From Thalassospira mesophila (GTDB taxonomy: Bacteria > Pseudomonadota > Alphaproteobacteria > Rhodospirillales > Thalassospiraceae): 64,000 nt of DNA. The translations under genes and the position numbers were made by a program. Under the pieces are notes generated by a model. The model saw nothing but the letters and a program-made list of their open reading frames with translations, was not told the origin of the DNA and did no database searches. This document shows, in pieces, positions 54,679 to 64,000 of the stretch (position 1 is the first letter of the stretch; each line of letters opens with the position of its first letter). The DNA lies in the NCBI RefSeq assembly GCF_002115755.1, contig NZ_JFKA01000001.1, positions 186,001 to 250,000 on the forward strand, in the 5' to 3' direction.

Positions 54679-54696
54679 CAAAGGGTCGGAAAGACA

Positions 54697-55518
54697 GTGT
54701 TCTGGTCTCGTAAAAGCACAAATAAACCAGGCGCAGATGCGTCTATTGCCATGCCCGACGCCGAAAGTGCGGGCGGGCCGCGACTGGTAAGTGCAAATAA
54801 GGGGCTGGTGGCACATAATCTGGGCAAGAGCTTTAAAAAGCGCCCGGTCCTAAAGGATGTTTCGATTTCGGTTCAGCGCGGCGAGGCCGTGGGCCTTCTT
54901 GGCCCGAACGGGGCGGGTAAAACCACCAGTTTTTACATCATCACCGGGCTGATTTCCCCCGACCGTGGCAGCATTTCGATGGATGGCCGCGATATTACGA
55001 TGATGCCGATGTATCAGCGTGCGCGGATGGGCATTGGCTATTTGCCGCAGGAAGCATCTATTTTTCGCGGTATGACGGTTGAACAAAACATCATGGCCGT
55101 GCTTGAAGTGGTCGAAAATGACCGCATCAAACGCGAACAGAATCTGGAAGATTTGCTGGCTGAATTTGCCATCGAGCATTTGCGCCGCACGCCTGCCCTG
55201 GCCCTTTCCGGGGGCGAACGCCGCCGCTGTGAAATTGCCCGTGCCCTGGCCGCCCATCCCAATTTTGTGCTGCTAGATGAACCGCTGGCCGGGATCGACC
55301 CGATTGCAGTGGGCGATATCCGCGATCTGGTGGGGCATTTGAAAAACCGGGGAATTGGCGTTCTGATTACCGATCATAACGTGCGTGAAACCCTCGACAT
55401 TATCGACCGGGCCTATATTTTGCACGATGGCCGGGTGCTGATGGAAGGCGGACCAGACGAGATTGTACGTAATGTCGATGTGCGCCGTGTGTATCTGGGC
55501 GACAGATTCAGTCTTTAA
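54697..55518 (+). CDS. lptB: LPS export ABC transporter ATP-binding protein LptB
   Basis: ATPase of LptBFG. The 273-aa protein has Walker [10 protein letters not shown] (69-77), ALSGGERRR and Walker [14 protein letters not shown], all specific for LptB. GTG start; an N-terminal extension of about 30 residues precedes the conserved [13 protein letters not shown]. An imperfect hairpin follows just after the stop (AAGACA/TGTCTTTTT). lptF/lptG are not in the window. Confidence 0.95.
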   Translation: MFWSRKSTNKPGADASIAMPDAESAGGPRLVSANKGLVAHNLGKSFKKRPVLKDVSISVQRGEAVGLLGPNGAGKTTSFYIITGLISPDRGSISMDGRDITMMPMYQRARMGIGYLPQEASIFRGMTVEQNIMAVLEVVENDRIKREQNLEDLLAEFAIEHLRRTPALALSGGERRRCEIARALAAHPNFVLLDEPLAGIDPIAVGDIRDLVGHLKNRGIGVLITDHNVRETLDIIDRAYILHDGRVLMEGGPDEIVRNVDVRRVYLGDRFSL

Positions 55519-55742
55519 GACAATAAAACAATTTAATATTTGGCTGTTCCTGTCTTTTTCGGACTGATAACAATTGATTTGATCAATCACCGTGTGCCTG
55601 TATGGGGACTTGCGGCCAGGTTGTTCTGACACTGATATTTCATGAGCCCATACCGCGTCGTTACATATAGAAACGCGGACGGGCGCTCAAAGGCAAGGCA
55701 CGGAAATGGGGGAAAGCGGATTGATACGGGGTAGGTACTGAT

Positions 55743-57317
55743 ATGGCCCTGAAGGCAAGGCTTGATCTTCGTCAGTCACAGTCTCTTGTCATGACGCCGC
55801 AATTGCAGCAGGCGATCAAACTGTTGCAATTTAACAATATCGAACTTTCCAATTTCATCGACAGCGAGCTTCTGGAAAACCCGCTCCTGGAACGGGCCGA
55901 ACCCGGCCAAACCTTTGCCGAAACCGGTGATGATGCGGTTGGCAATGGCGAGCCGGGCCTTGATACACGCGCCATTGACGATTTTCGCGACCGCGAGGAT
56001 TTGCGCGGCACCGACCGTCTGGCTAGCAGCGACAGCATGGGGTCTGAGGCCAGCAGCCCGCTTGATTGCGCCCCGGACGCGCTTTATGACGGCGAAGGCG
56101 AGATCACACCCGATGGCGCCCCGGTCAGTGCCAGTCACGATTATTCCCAGCCCTATAGCGCGGGCGGCGGCTCGATGGCCGGCGGCGACAGCGATGATTT
56201 GCCGGGCTTAGAACAAACCCTTGCCGATACCATCACCTTGCGCCAAAGCCTTGATGATCAGCTTAATCTCGCTTTTTCTTCGCCCGTGATGCGTATGATT
56301 GGCAGTTATCTGATCGATATGCTCGACGAAAAAGGTTATGTCGCCGGAGATATCAGCGAAGTTTGCGAGTCCCTTGGCTGTGAAATGTCGCAGGTTGAAA
56401 CCGTGCTGGCCCGGATGCAGGGGTTCGAGCCGGTGGGTATTTTCGCCCGCAACCTGCCCGAATGCCTGGAATTGCAATTGCGCGACCGTAACCGGTTTGA
56501 TCCGGCAATGGCGGCGTTACTCGGTAATCTGGAATTGCTGGCACGGCGCGAATTTGACCGGCTGCGCCGTATTTGCGCGGTGGATGGCGATGATCTGGCC
56601 GATATGATCGCCGAAATTCGCACGCTCGATCCGCGCCCGGGCCGTACCAGCGACGGCGATCCGGCAACACCGGTTATTCCCGATGTGCTGGTGCGGGCCG
56701 GTAACGCCGGTAGCTGGTTGATCGAGCTTAACAGTGATGCCTTGCCACGGGTGCTGGTGAACGAGGAATATGTCGCTGAAATCAGTGGCGGGATTCGCGG
56801 TCGTCAGGAAAAAAGCTTTGTAAACGAGCGGTTGCAAACCGCCAATTGGCTGGTCAAGGCCCTGCATCAGCGTGCAACAACGATTCTCAAGGTCGCCTCC
56901 GAGATCATTCGTCAGCAGGACGGGTTTTTCAATCACGGGGTTTCGCATCTGCGCCCGTTGATTTTGCGCGATATCGCCGAAGCCATCAGCATGCATGAAA
57001 GCACGGTGTCGCGGGTGACAAATGGCAAGTTTATGGCGACCCCGCGCGGCATATTTGAACTGAAATATTTCTTCACCACCGCAATTTCGTCTTCGGATGG
57101 TGGAGATTCCTATTCATCTGAATCGGTACGTCATCGGATCAAGTCATTGATAGATGCGGAGAATCCGAAAAAAATTCTGTCTGACGATAAACTTGTCGAA
57201 CTTCTGCAAAAGGAAGGGATCGACATTGCCCGGCGAACAGTGGCAAAATACCGTGAGGCAATGCGGATTCCGTCGTCCGTCCAAAGGCGGCGCGAGAAAA
57301 AAGCACAGGTACGATAG
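55743..57317 (+). CDS. rpoN: RNA polymerase sigma-54 factor
   Basis: Sigma factor for nitrogen and other enhancer-dependent promoters. The 524-aa protein begins with region I (LRQSQSLVMTPQLQQAIKLLQ, in part), has an acidic region II, and a region III with the C-terminal RpoN box ARRTVAKYREAMRIPSS near 494-510. Its conserved position after lptB and before hpf and ptsN fits the family. A functional link with glnD in the same window is expected. Confidence 0.96.
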   Translation: MALKARLDLRQSQSLVMTPQLQQAIKLLQFNNIELSNFIDSELLENPLLERAEPGQTFAETGDDAVGNGEPGLDTRAIDDFRDREDLRGTDRLASSDSMGSEASSPLDCAPDALYDGEGEITPDGAPVSASHDYSQPYSAGGGSMAGGDSDDLPGLEQTLADTITLRQSLDDQLNLAFSSPVMRMIGSYLIDMLDEKGYVAGDISEVCESLGCEMSQVETVLARMQGFEPVGIFARNLPECLELQLRDRNRFDPAMAALLGNLELLARREFDRLRRICAVDGDDLADMIAEIRTLDPRPGRTSDGDPATPVIPDVLVRAGNAGSWLIELNSDALPRVLVNEEYVAEISGGIRGRQEKSFVNERLQTANWLVKALHQRATTILKVASEIIRQQDGFFNHGVSHLRPLILRDIAEAISMHESTVSRVTNGKFMATPRGIFELKYFFTTAISSSDGGDSYSSESVRHRIKSLIDAENPKKILSDDKLVELLQKEGIDIARRTVAKYREAMRIPSSVQRRREKKAQVR

Positions 57318-57377
57318 CTGCCTGATGCCAATAAACAATGCCTAAGGTATTGAAACATATTGGTGAATACCCAAATG

Positions 57378-57406
57378 TTGACTTGGCATTGGCGACGGAA
57401 TATGGT
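57378..57406 (+). promoter_or_regulatory. Candidate promoter of hpf
   Basis: TTGACT, 17-nt spacer, TATGGT. It suits a sigma-70 start about 60 nt before the hpf ATG. Confidence 0.5.
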
Positions 57407-57478
57407 GCCGCCACCTGATTGAGGGGCACCATTGTTCGCAGATGTACTGGAAGTCACTCAACTGGGGATAGGCGATCC

Positions 57479-58075
57479 ATGCAGATTACAGTAATTGGCA
57501 AGCAACTTGACGTTGGCAGCGCTTTACGTGAACACGTCGTCGAGACCTTGGACCTTGCGGTAGAGAAGTATTTCGATCATGCGATCGAGGCCACGGTAAC
57601 GATTACCAAACAGGCGCATCTTTATCACATACAGATTTCGGTCCATGTCGGCAAAGGCATGCTGGTTCAGGCGAAAGCGGCGGCTACCGAGGTGTATCCT
57701 GCCTTTGATGCAGCTTGTGAAAAGGTGGCCAAGCGTTTGCGTCGCTATAAACGGCGGTTGCGTGATCACCATACGGCCCGTGATCAGTATGAAGATGCCT
57801 TGATGGATGCGCGTCATTACGTGATCCAGCAGGAAGATGAAGATCATTCTGACGACGATCATGTAAACGGCTTTGATCCGTTGATCGTTGCAGAAACACC
57901 CGATCGCATTGATACGCTCTCCGTTGGTGAGGCGGTCATGCGTCTCGATTTGGGGGATATTCCGGCGCTTATGTTCCGGAATGGCAAACATGGCGGATTG
58001 AACGTTGTGTATCGTCGGGCCGATGGCAACATTGGCTGGCTTGATCCGGCTGATGAAAAAGCCGGGGCAGCCTGA
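57479..58075 (+). CDS. hpf: Ribosome hibernation promoting factor (long form)
   Basis: Long HPF dimerises 70S ribosomes into inactive 100S particles in slow growth. The ATG at 57479 gives 198 aa (MQITVIGKQLDVGSALREHV). N-terminal S30AE domain (1-100), a charged linker, and the C-terminal dimerisation domain (SVGEAVMRLDLGDIPALMFRN and VYRRADGNIGWLDP). An upstream extension of 20 codons looks non-coding. Confidence 0.95.
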   Translation: MQITVIGKQLDVGSALREHVVETLDLAVEKYFDHAIEATVTITKQAHLYHIQISVHVGKGMLVQAKAAATEVYPAFDAACEKVAKRLRRYKRRLRDHHTARDQYEDALMDARHYVIQQEDEDHSDDDHVNGFDPLIVAETPDRIDTLSVGEAVMRLDLGDIPALMFRNGKHGGLNVVYRRADGNIGWLDPADEKAGAA

Positions 58076-58104
58076 CGAACGCGACCTCTGGTCCAAACAA
58101 CGCA

Positions 58105-58578
58105 ATGCGAAAGATGGACATTTCAACAATTCTCTCCCCGTCAGGGGTTATTCCGGCATTGCGTTCCGGTGCCAAGAAGGCTGTTCTCGAGGAACTCGCA
58201 GAAAAAGCAGCCGAGGTTACCGGACGTGATGCAGGGCAGATTTTCTCTGTTTTGCTTGATCGTGAAAAGCTGGGCAGCACCGGTGTTGGTGGTGGTGTGG
58301 CGATTCCGCATGGCAAACTGGGCGATCTGGACCGGCTTTATATGGTATTTGCCCGTGCGCAAAATCCGATCGAATTTGATGCTGTCGACGAACAGCCCGT
58401 CGATCTGTTTTGCATGCTGGTGGCCCCCGAAGAAGCTGGCGCCGACCATTTGAAGGCTTTGGCACGTATTTCGCGGTTGCTGCGCAATCAGGGTATGTGT
58501 GAAAAGCTGCGCGGGGCTGCATCGGCTGATGCAATCTATGCGTTGCTGACCCAGGACGAGGCCGAACAGGCCGCCTGA
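58105..58578 (+). CDS. ptsN: PTS IIA-like nitrogen-regulatory protein PtsN
   Basis: EIIA-Ntr, the phosphoryl acceptor of the nitrogen PTS. The 157-aa protein has the active-site His69 in AIPHGKL and the EIIA fold (AVLEELAEKAAEVTG; EKLGSTGVGGGVAIPHG). Another ATG three codons downstream is possible. Strong terminator follows, closing the lptB-rpoN-hpf-ptsN block. Confidence 0.95.
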   Translation: MRKMDISTILSPSGVIPALRSGAKKAVLEELAEKAAEVTGRDAGQIFSVLLDREKLGSTGVGGGVAIPHGKLGDLDRLYMVFARAQNPIEFDAVDEQPVDLFCMLVAPEEAGADHLKALARISRLLRNQGMCEKLRGAASADAIYALLTQDEAEQAA

Positions 58579-58622
58579 AAAATATCGCATTGACCGGCCC
58601 GGCTAACATCGGTCCGGCAACG

Positions 58623-58656
58623 AAAAACCCCGCTTTTGACAAGCGGGGTTTTTGTT
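58623..58656. terminator. Bidirectional terminator between ptsN and ampG
   Basis: An AAAAACCCCGCTT/AAGCGGGGTTTTT stem (13 bp) with a TTGAC loop, T-run and A-run on the two sides. Confidence 0.92.
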
Positions 58657-58711
58657 TGATCAGGGGCGACTGTGCGGCTGGCGATGCCGGGCCATCTGTG
58701 TCGGGTATCTG

Positions 58712-60283
58712 CTAACGAGCCGCGGTTTTGACCTGTCTGGATTTTGGATGTTCAACATCGGTCAGGCGGCCTGCCAGAACCACCAGCACTAAAACCGGTA
58801 ATCCCAATATGGCGGTGCCAATGAAAAAGGCCTGATAACCAACGGCGTCAACGGCGGTCCCCGAAAATCCGGCAATGACCTTGGGAAACAGGGTCATGAG
58901 GGAGCTGAAAATGGCGTATTGCATGGCGGTAAACGAAATATTGGTCAAGCCCGACAGATAGGCAATAAACGCCGCCGTTGCCAGGCCCCCTGAGAGGTTA
59001 TCGGCCATGATCACGACGGCAAACATGGCGGTATTGGTCGGAATTTGCGCCATGATTGCAAACAGGATGTTGGTGATTGCCGACAAAAGCGCGCCCAGAA
59101 ACAAAATCCTGATCACGCCGTAACGCACCGATAGCACCCCGCCAAGAAAACTGCCGGCAATGGTCATGAACAGGCCGAATGTTTTTGAAACCGCCGCGAT
59201 CTCTTCCTTTGAAAAGCCGATATCGGTGTAAAACACATTGGCCATGACCCCCATGACAATATCGGCAATGCGGTAAAAGCCGATTAATGCCAGAACAAGG
59301 ATCGCAACCTTGCCATAGCGGTCGATGAAATCCTTGATCGGGGCGACATAGGTTTCACGCACCATATCGCGCGGGGTAATTCCGGCCAGCGTGGTTATCC
59401 ATGCCACCGCAATCGCCAGCATAACAGCGACAGCAAGTTGCAGCGCACCGCCCAGAAATCCGGCCAGTTCCGTGGTCATGCCACCGCGAACCCATGCGTC
59501 CTTTAGCGGTGCGACCATGCCGCCGACATAGATATTGGCAGCAATGAAAGTGATGATGGTTAGCGCAAACATCAGCAAGAAGCGGATATAGTCGCTGGTG
59601 TGATGGAAATACTTGCTGTCCTTGCGCACCACATCAGGTTCGTTGACCAGCAAGGTGGTCAGAACCCCGACACACATCGCCAGCGCCATGCAGCCATAGG
59701 CCACGCGCCACGCCAGTGGCTGGTAGGTGCCTTCCCCTTCGATCAGGGCGGCGATGGTCAACGCACCGGCCCCGGCGACAATCATGCCAATGCGATATCC
59801 CGCGATATAGGCTGAACTCATCATTGCCTGCAAATCGACATCGACGGCCTCGATACGATAAGCGTCAATGACGATATCCTGCGTCGCCGAGGCAAACCCC
59901 AGGGCAACGGCGGCAAAGGCCATCATGGTCAGGTTTTGGGCCGGGTCGGTTAGCCCCATCCATAATATGGCCGCTATAATGGCGGTTTGCGCAACAATCA
60001 GCCAGCTGCGCCGCCGCCCCAGTGTGGTGTGAAGGATGGGCAGGGGCAGGCGGTCAATCAACGGGGCCCAGACAAATTTGAAGGAATACCCCAAAGCCGC
60101 CCAACTGAAATAAGTCACCGTGGCACGTTCCACCCCGGCTTCGCGCAGCCAGATCGACAGGGTGGAAAATATCAGCAAAATGGGAATTCCGGCGGAAAAC
60201 CCTAAAAACAGCATTGTAATAACCCGTGGATTGGTCAGCGCGTGAAACGCCTCACCCCAGCTTCGTTTGGTGTGGCTATTCAT
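58712..60283 (-). CDS. ampG: AmpG-type muropeptide permease (MFS)
   Basis: Imports anhydromuropeptides for cell-wall recycling. The ATG at 60283 follows GGGGGAAAA and gives 523 aa. The 12-14 hydrophobic segments start with GFSAGIPILLIFSTLSIWLREAGV. AmpG-type features are YFSWAALGYSFKFVWAPLIDRLPLP (in parts), LGRRRSW and SATQDIVIDAYRIE. The final cytoplasmic tail is short and basic. Confidence 0.88.
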   Translation of the reverse strand: MNSHTKRSWGEAFHALTNPRVITMLFLGFSAGIPILLIFSTLSIWLREAGVERATVTYFSWAALGYSFKFVWAPLIDRLPLPILHTTLGRRRSWLIVAQTAIIAAILWMGLTDPAQNLTMMAFAAVALGFASATQDIVIDAYRIEAVDVDLQAMMSSAYIAGYRIGMIVAGAGALTIAALIEGEGTYQPLAWRVAYGCMALAMCVGVLTTLLVNEPDVVRKDSKYFHHTSDYIRFLLMFALTIITFIAANIYVGGMVAPLKDAWVRGGMTTELAGFLGGALQLAVAVMLAIAVAWITTLAGITPRDMVRETYVAPIKDFIDRYGKVAILVLALIGFYRIADIVMGVMANVFYTDIGFSKEEIAAVSKTFGLFMTIAGSFLGGVLSVRYGVIRILFLGALLSAITNILFAIMAQIPTNTAMFAVVIMADNLSGGLATAAFIAYLSGLTNISFTAMQYAIFSSLMTLFPKVIAGFSGTAVDAVGYQAFFIGTAILGLPVLVLVVLAGRLTDVEHPKSRQVKTAAR

Positions 60284-60401
60284 TTTTCCCCCTGAATATC
60301 CGTCTGGCTTTTGCCGACCATATGGTGCCATCGGTTAAAGAATGCCCAAAGCATCGTAAGATCGCAGCTAAAATATGACAGTTATTCGGGGGCCAAACGC
60401 A

Positions 60402-60433
60402 ACAAGGCCGGTCCATGGGGACCGGCCTTGTTC
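60402..60433 (-). terminator. Terminator after typA
   Basis: An AACAAGGCCGGTCC/GGACCGGCCTTGTT stem (14 bp) with a 4-nt loop; minus-strand tail GCGTTTGG. Confidence 0.75.
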
Positions 60434-60464
60434 GTATAACCAATAAACCGTCGTTTAAACGGTG

Positions 60465-62273
60465 TTAGTCTTTCTTGCGGCTTTCGCGCTTGCGGGTATT
60501 GGGATCGAGGTGCAGCTTGCGAATACGGATGCTTTTCGGGGTCACTTCGACCAGTTCGTCGTTCTGGATGTAAGCAAGGGCTTCTTCCAGGCTCATCTGG
60601 CGCGGCGGGGTCAGGGTGATGGCGTCATCCTTGCCCGATGCGCGAACGTTGGTCAGCTTCTTGCCGCGCAGAATGTTTACTTCCAGATCATTATCACGGT
60701 TATGTTCACCGATCACCATGCCCTGATAGACGCGTGCGCCCGGCTCAATAAACATCATGCCACGATCTTCCAGGCCCCAAAGGGCATAGGCAACGGCGTC
60801 GCCCTGGTCGTTGGAGATCAGAACACCGTTACGACGGCCCGAAATGGCACCCTTAACCGGGCCATAGGAATGGAACACACGGTTCATAACGCCGGTACCG
60901 CGGGTATCGGTCAGAAATTCACCATGATAACCGATCAGGCCACGCGACGGGGCGAGGAACAGGATACGGGTCTTGCCACCACCAGATGACCGCATGTCGG
61001 TCATTTCGGCCTTACGCAGGCTCATTTTTTCAACGACCGAACCGGCATATTCTTCGTCAACGTCAACCTGAACTTCTTCGAACGGTTCAGACATAACGCC
61101 GTCGATTTCCTTGATCAGAACCCGCGGACGCGAGATCGACAGTTCAAATCCCTCGCGGCGCATGGTTTCGATCAGAACGCCCAACTGCAATTCGCCACGA
61201 CCGGCAACTTCAAAGGCGTCCTTGTCTTCGGTTTCGGTCAGCTGAATGGCAATGTTGCCTTCAACTTCACGTTCGAGACGGGCGCGGATGATGCGGGAGG
61301 TAACCTTGTCGCCTTCCTGACCGGCCAGCGGCGAGTTGTTGACCGAGAAGGTCATCGCCAGGGTCGGCGGATCGATCGGCTGGCTGGTAATCGCGACTTT
61401 GACTTCGGCGGCACAAATGGTATCGGCCACGGTGGCGTCGGTCAGGCCGGCAATGGCGATAATGTCGCCTGCTTCGGCTTCTTCCTGCGGGACACGTTCC
61501 AGGCCGCGGAAACCCATCAGCTTGGACAGGCGGCCGGTTTCAACGGTGCCATCACCGCGCAGAACCTTAACCGGCATGTTCAGTTTGGCGCGGCCCTGTG
61601 CAATACGACCGGTCAGGATACGACCAAGGAAGTTATCGGCATGCAGCATGGTTGCGATCATGGCGAAAGGTGCGTCAACGACGCCTGTCGGGGCCGGAAC
61701 ATAGCTGAGAACCAGATCCATCAGCGGGGTCAGGTTTTCTTTCGGGCCTTCGGGGTTTTCAGCAGCCCAGCCATCACGGCCAGATGCATAAAGAACCGGG
61801 AAGTCGAGCTGTTGGTCATTGGCTTCAAGCGACACAAACAGATCGAAAATTTCATCAAGCACTTCTTCAGCGCGCTGATCGGGACGGTCGATCTTGTTGA
61901 TGATCACGATCGGCTTGAGGCCAAGCTTCAGGGCTTTACCCAGAACGAACTTGGTCTGCGGCATCGGGCCTTCGGCCGAGTCGACAAGCAGAACAACACC
62001 ATCAACCATCGACAGAATACGTTCAACTTCGCCACCGAAATCGGCGTGGCCAGGGGTGTCGACGATGTTAATGCGGGTTTCACCCCACTGGATGGCGGTC
62101 GGCTTTGCCATAATGGTAATGCCGCGTTCACGTTCCAGGTCGTTGCTGTCCATCGCGCGTTCATCAACGCGCTGGTTGTCACGATAGACGCCGGACTGGC
62201 GGAACATGGAGTCAACCAGGGTTGTTTTACCGTGGTCAACGTGGGCGATAATGGCGATATTGCGCAGCTTCAT
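60465..62273 (-). CDS. typA: Translational GTPase TypA/BipA
   Basis: Ribosome-associated GTPase involved in stress adaptation and 50S assembly. The ATG at 62273 ([21 protein letters not shown]) with GGAG upstream gives 602 aa; a longer frame adds an implausible 21 residues. G1 AHVDHGKTT (10-18), the G2/G3 region with [14 protein letters not shown], and NKIDRPDQR. The C-terminal LepA/BipA domains are complete ([35 protein letters not shown] in parts). Confidence 0.97.
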   Translation of the reverse strand: MKLRNIAIIAHVDHGKTTLVDSMFRQSGVYRDNQRVDERAMDSNDLERERGITIMAKPTAIQWGETRINIVDTPGHADFGGEVERILSMVDGVVLLVDSAEGPMPQTKFVLGKALKLGLKPIVIINKIDRPDQRAEEVLDEIFDLFVSLEANDQQLDFPVLYASGRDGWAAENPEGPKENLTPLMDLVLSYVPAPTGVVDAPFAMIATMLHADNFLGRILTGRIAQGRAKLNMPVKVLRGDGTVETGRLSKLMGFRGLERVPQEEAEAGDIIAIAGLTDATVADTICAAEVKVAITSQPIDPPTLAMTFSVNNSPLAGQEGDKVTSRIIRARLEREVEGNIAIQLTETEDKDAFEVAGRGELQLGVLIETMRREGFELSISRPRVLIKEIDGVMSEPFEEVQVDVDEEYAGSVVEKMSLRKAEMTDMRSSGGGKTRILFLAPSRGLIGYHGEFLTDTRGTGVMNRVFHSYGPVKGAISGRRNGVLISNDQGDAVAYALWGLEDRGMMFIEPGARVYQGMVIGEHNRDNDLEVNILRGKKLTNVRASGKDDAITLTPPRQMSLEEALAYIQNDELVEVTPKSIRIRKLHLDPNTRKRESRKKD

Positions 62274-62581
62274 GGGCGCGGACTCCGTATAACAATGCCG
62301 CGCGCCGGTGGTACCTAGCGCATCGGTCAGAAACAAGATTGGGCGATATATATGGTGAAGGCGGGGTGCTGCTCGCTTACGTGCGGCGCATCACCTGCCC
62401 TGCAAATGCCAGAGTGCTTGATTTGTTAAAAATACAACACGGACGCCGGGTACATGCGCTATTGGCCGCAGATTGTCAATGCTTTGCAACTGCGAAATGA
62501 CGGGCATGTGCCGATTTGCGGCGTATTTCTGCGGGACGGCAGGTTTATTGCCGTCCCGTGAAATTTTGTATTTGCAGTTGC
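62274..62581 (-). other. Gap between the adenosine-kinase-like gene and typA
   Basis: 308 bp, no gene supported. It contains a 10-bp hairpin CGGGACGGCA/TGCCGTCCCG (62532-62558), 24 nt past the kinase gene's stop. It lacks a T-run, so termination is uncertain. Nothing else recognisable. Confidence 0.5.
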
Positions 62582-63577
62582 TTAGGCCGGAATGGCCCCC
62601 TGGCACAGGGTTTTAAGGTCTGCGTCCGGGCGGGCCCCCATATGCGAAATTACCTCGGCGGCGCAGATTGATCCCAGCCGCCCGCAGGTGGCAAGATCGA
62701 ACCCTTGCGTGTAACCATAAAGGAAGCCCGAGGCAAAAAGGTCACCCGCACCGGTGGTATCAACCACCTTGGCAACCGGTTCGGCCGCAACCTCGATAAC
62801 GCTATCGCCCGAAACAATAACCGATCCCTTTTCACTGCGGGTCAGGGCGGCTACCTTGCAATGGCGGCGTACTTCGATCAGGGCTTCGTCGAATGTATCG
62901 ACTTCATAAAGCGATTTGATCTCGTCTTCATTGGCGAAAAGAATATCGACATGATTATGGACCAGATCGCGAAAAGAGTCACGGTGGCGGTCTACACAAA
63001 ATGAATCCGATAACGTGATCGACACCTGACGGCCCGCTTCATGTGCGATTTTCGCCGCCAGAACGAAAGCTTCCTTGGCCTCGTCGCGGTCCCACAAATA
63101 GCCTTCCATATAAGTGACCTTGGCTGACTTGATCAGGTCGGCATCAATGTCGTTTGGGCCCAGTTCGGTGCAGGCACCCAAAAAGGTATTCATGGTGCGG
63201 TGACCATCGGGGGTCACAAAAATCAGGCAGCGCGCTGTTGAAGAGCCGTCGCTGGCAGCCTTGGTATCAAAATTGACGCCCATGGCGCGAATGTCATGGC
63301 GAAACACCGAGCCCAGCTGATCGTCACGGACCTTGCCAATATAGGACCCTTTGCCGCCCAGCGCCGCAATCCCGGCCAGCGTGTTGCCAGCAGAGCCGCC
63401 AGACATTTCAACGCCCGGTCCCATTTCGCCGTAAAGCGCATCGGCGGTTTTGGTGTCGATCAGGGTCATGGCATTTTTGACCAGCTTTAAACGGGTCAAA
63501 TCATCTTCGGTGCAATGGGTCAAAACATCGACGATGGCGTTGCCAATTCCGACAACATCAACTGTGGGTGCGCTCAT
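62582..63577 (-). CDS. PfkB-family kinase, adenosine-kinase-like
   Basis: 331-aa ribokinase-fold sugar/nucleoside kinase. It has the first PfkB signature GGSAGNTLAGIAALGGKGSYIG (in parts 60-81) and the second DTTGAGDLFASGF (273-285) with the catalytic Asp279. GIGNAIVDVL at the N-terminus and YMEGYLWD in the middle fit the adenosine-kinase-like group common in alphaproteobacteria. It probably phosphorylates adenosine or a related ribosyl compound. Confidence 0.88.
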   Translation of the reverse strand: MSAPTVDVVGIGNAIVDVLTHCTEDDLTRLKLVKNAMTLIDTKTADALYGEMGPGVEMSGGSAGNTLAGIAALGGKGSYIGKVRDDQLGSVFRHDIRAMGVNFDTKAASDGSSTARCLIFVTPDGHRTMNTFLGACTELGPNDIDADLIKSAKVTYMEGYLWDRDEAKEAFVLAAKIAHEAGRQVSITLSDSFCVDRHRDSFRDLVHNHVDILFANEDEIKSLYEVDTFDEALIEVRRHCKVAALTRSEKGSVIVSGDSVIEVAAEPVAKVVDTTGAGDLFASGFLYGYTQGFDLATCGRLGSICAAEVISHMGARPDADLKTLCQGAIPA

Positions 63578-63939
63578 TTAGGGTTCCTGCTGGTTGGGTA
63601 AAGGGGCCGCGATCATCGCCGGGCAATTTGCGCGGCAGTATAATGGTTCGGCTTTGCGGTGCAAGTTTTGCGACCGTTGCTTACCCGGTTGTTTGGTTGC
63701 GGGTATAAAAAATAAAACTTCATATGTTGTTTTATGGCGGCAAAAACAGTTCGGGTGTGGATCGTTTTGCCATTTGCGCCGGTCCCTTGCCCGGAACAAA
63801 TTTGCGTTTATGGCGTTTAAAAATCCGCCCTGGTGCCAAACCTCATCCGCTGGCACGGGCAATTGCAGCAGGGTTTTCCGCGGCGTGGTGGCAGAATCTC
63901 AATGTTTCTGCGGCTTTTTCGCCTGACCCATTTTCGCTT
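63578..63939. other. Gap upstream of the adenosine-kinase-like gene
   Basis: 360 bp without a supported gene; AT-rich stretches around 63700 could hold promoters. No repeat or hairpin of note was seen. Confidence 0.45.
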
Positions 63940-64000
63940 ATGATCCGGGCAAAGTTTGCCAAAAACATATCGATTAAGAAGATTAAAGACTTTCTGATTA
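63940..64000 (+). CDS. Possible start of a further gene, cut by the window end
   Basis: An ATG opens 20 codons (MIRAKFAKNISIKKIKDFLI) that stay open to the last base. The basic then hydrophobic pattern could be the N-terminus of a membrane protein. No ribosome-binding site is visible; tentative. Confidence 0.3.
   Translation, partial: MIRAKFAKNISIKKIKDFLI

Noticed and set aside
59343..59370. GTTTCACG string opposite ampG as another parS
   Set aside because: Only a fragment of one half-site; the CACGTG centre is missing.
61641..62318. Open frame of 225 codons opposite typA
   Set aside because: Antisense to the most conserved part of typA; no independent evidence.

Overview
The window is a gene-dense, roughly 53% GC stretch of an alphaproteobacterial main chromosome. 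Gene order (mnmE-mnmG-rsmG-parA-parB-holA-lptE; trpS-murJ-glnD-mutS; grpE-hrcA/rph-rdgB-hemW; kdsD-lptC-lptA-lptB-rpoN-hpf-ptsN), acidic Rhodospirillales-type porins and many conserved lipoproteins suggest a marine Rhodospirillales bacterium. Thalassospira is my best guess from memory of its porins and gene order; I could not run a search. Perfect parS sites beside parAB place the left end close to the replication origin, although no origin is visible here.

Layout. 0-7 kb: tRNA-modification genes mnmE and mnmG, rsmG, and parAB with three perfect 16-bp parS sites; one parS is the core of a 38-bp palindrome followed by a T-run (a terminator). 7-10 kb (minus strand): DUF3576 lipoprotein, a LeuS-derived ORF that has lost its catalytic core, lptE and holA. 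10-13 kb: two tandem paralogous porins separated by a long regulatory region. 13-20 kb: a GT9 glycosyltransferase, a ThiE/TenI-like protein, YggS, an OmpR-type response regulator carrying a parS-like site, RibA and a large low-complexity hypothetical protein. 20-32 kb: trpS, murJ, glnD, mutS and maeB; the murJ-glnD gap holds a CRP-type palindrome, a plausible class II promoter and a strongly base-paired region that looks like an unannotated RNA. 32-39 kb: small envelope and housekeeping genes (lipoprotein, Bax-like glucosaminidase, nfuA, DUF2333, L,D-transpeptidase, ppa, GT2). 39-43.8 kb: an accessory patch of regulators, two DMT exporters and two small dimeric alpha/beta-barrel proteins, ending with a sirtuin. 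43.8-48.7 kb: heat-shock regulators, rph, rdgB, hemW. 48.7-51.3 kb: tRNA-Leu(CAG) followed by a GT2/O-antigen-ligase pair. 51.4-58.7 kb: RNase D-like, then the KDO/LPS-export and sigma-54/PTS-nitrogen block. 58.7-64 kb: ampG, typA, an adenosine-kinase-like gene, and the possible start of a further gene.

Together the genes cover chromosome segregation, tRNA modification, nitrogen signalling (glnD, rpoN, ptsN, hpf) and LPS synthesis and export (kdsD, lptA, lptB, lptC, lptE, an O-antigen ligase and glycosyltransferases). I saw no insertion sequence, prophage, CRISPR array, toxin-antitoxin pair or recognisable defence system. The items most worth a second look are the internally deleted leuS between DUF3576 and lptE, the parS-terminator palindrome, the distal parS-like site, and the structured element between murJ and glnD.
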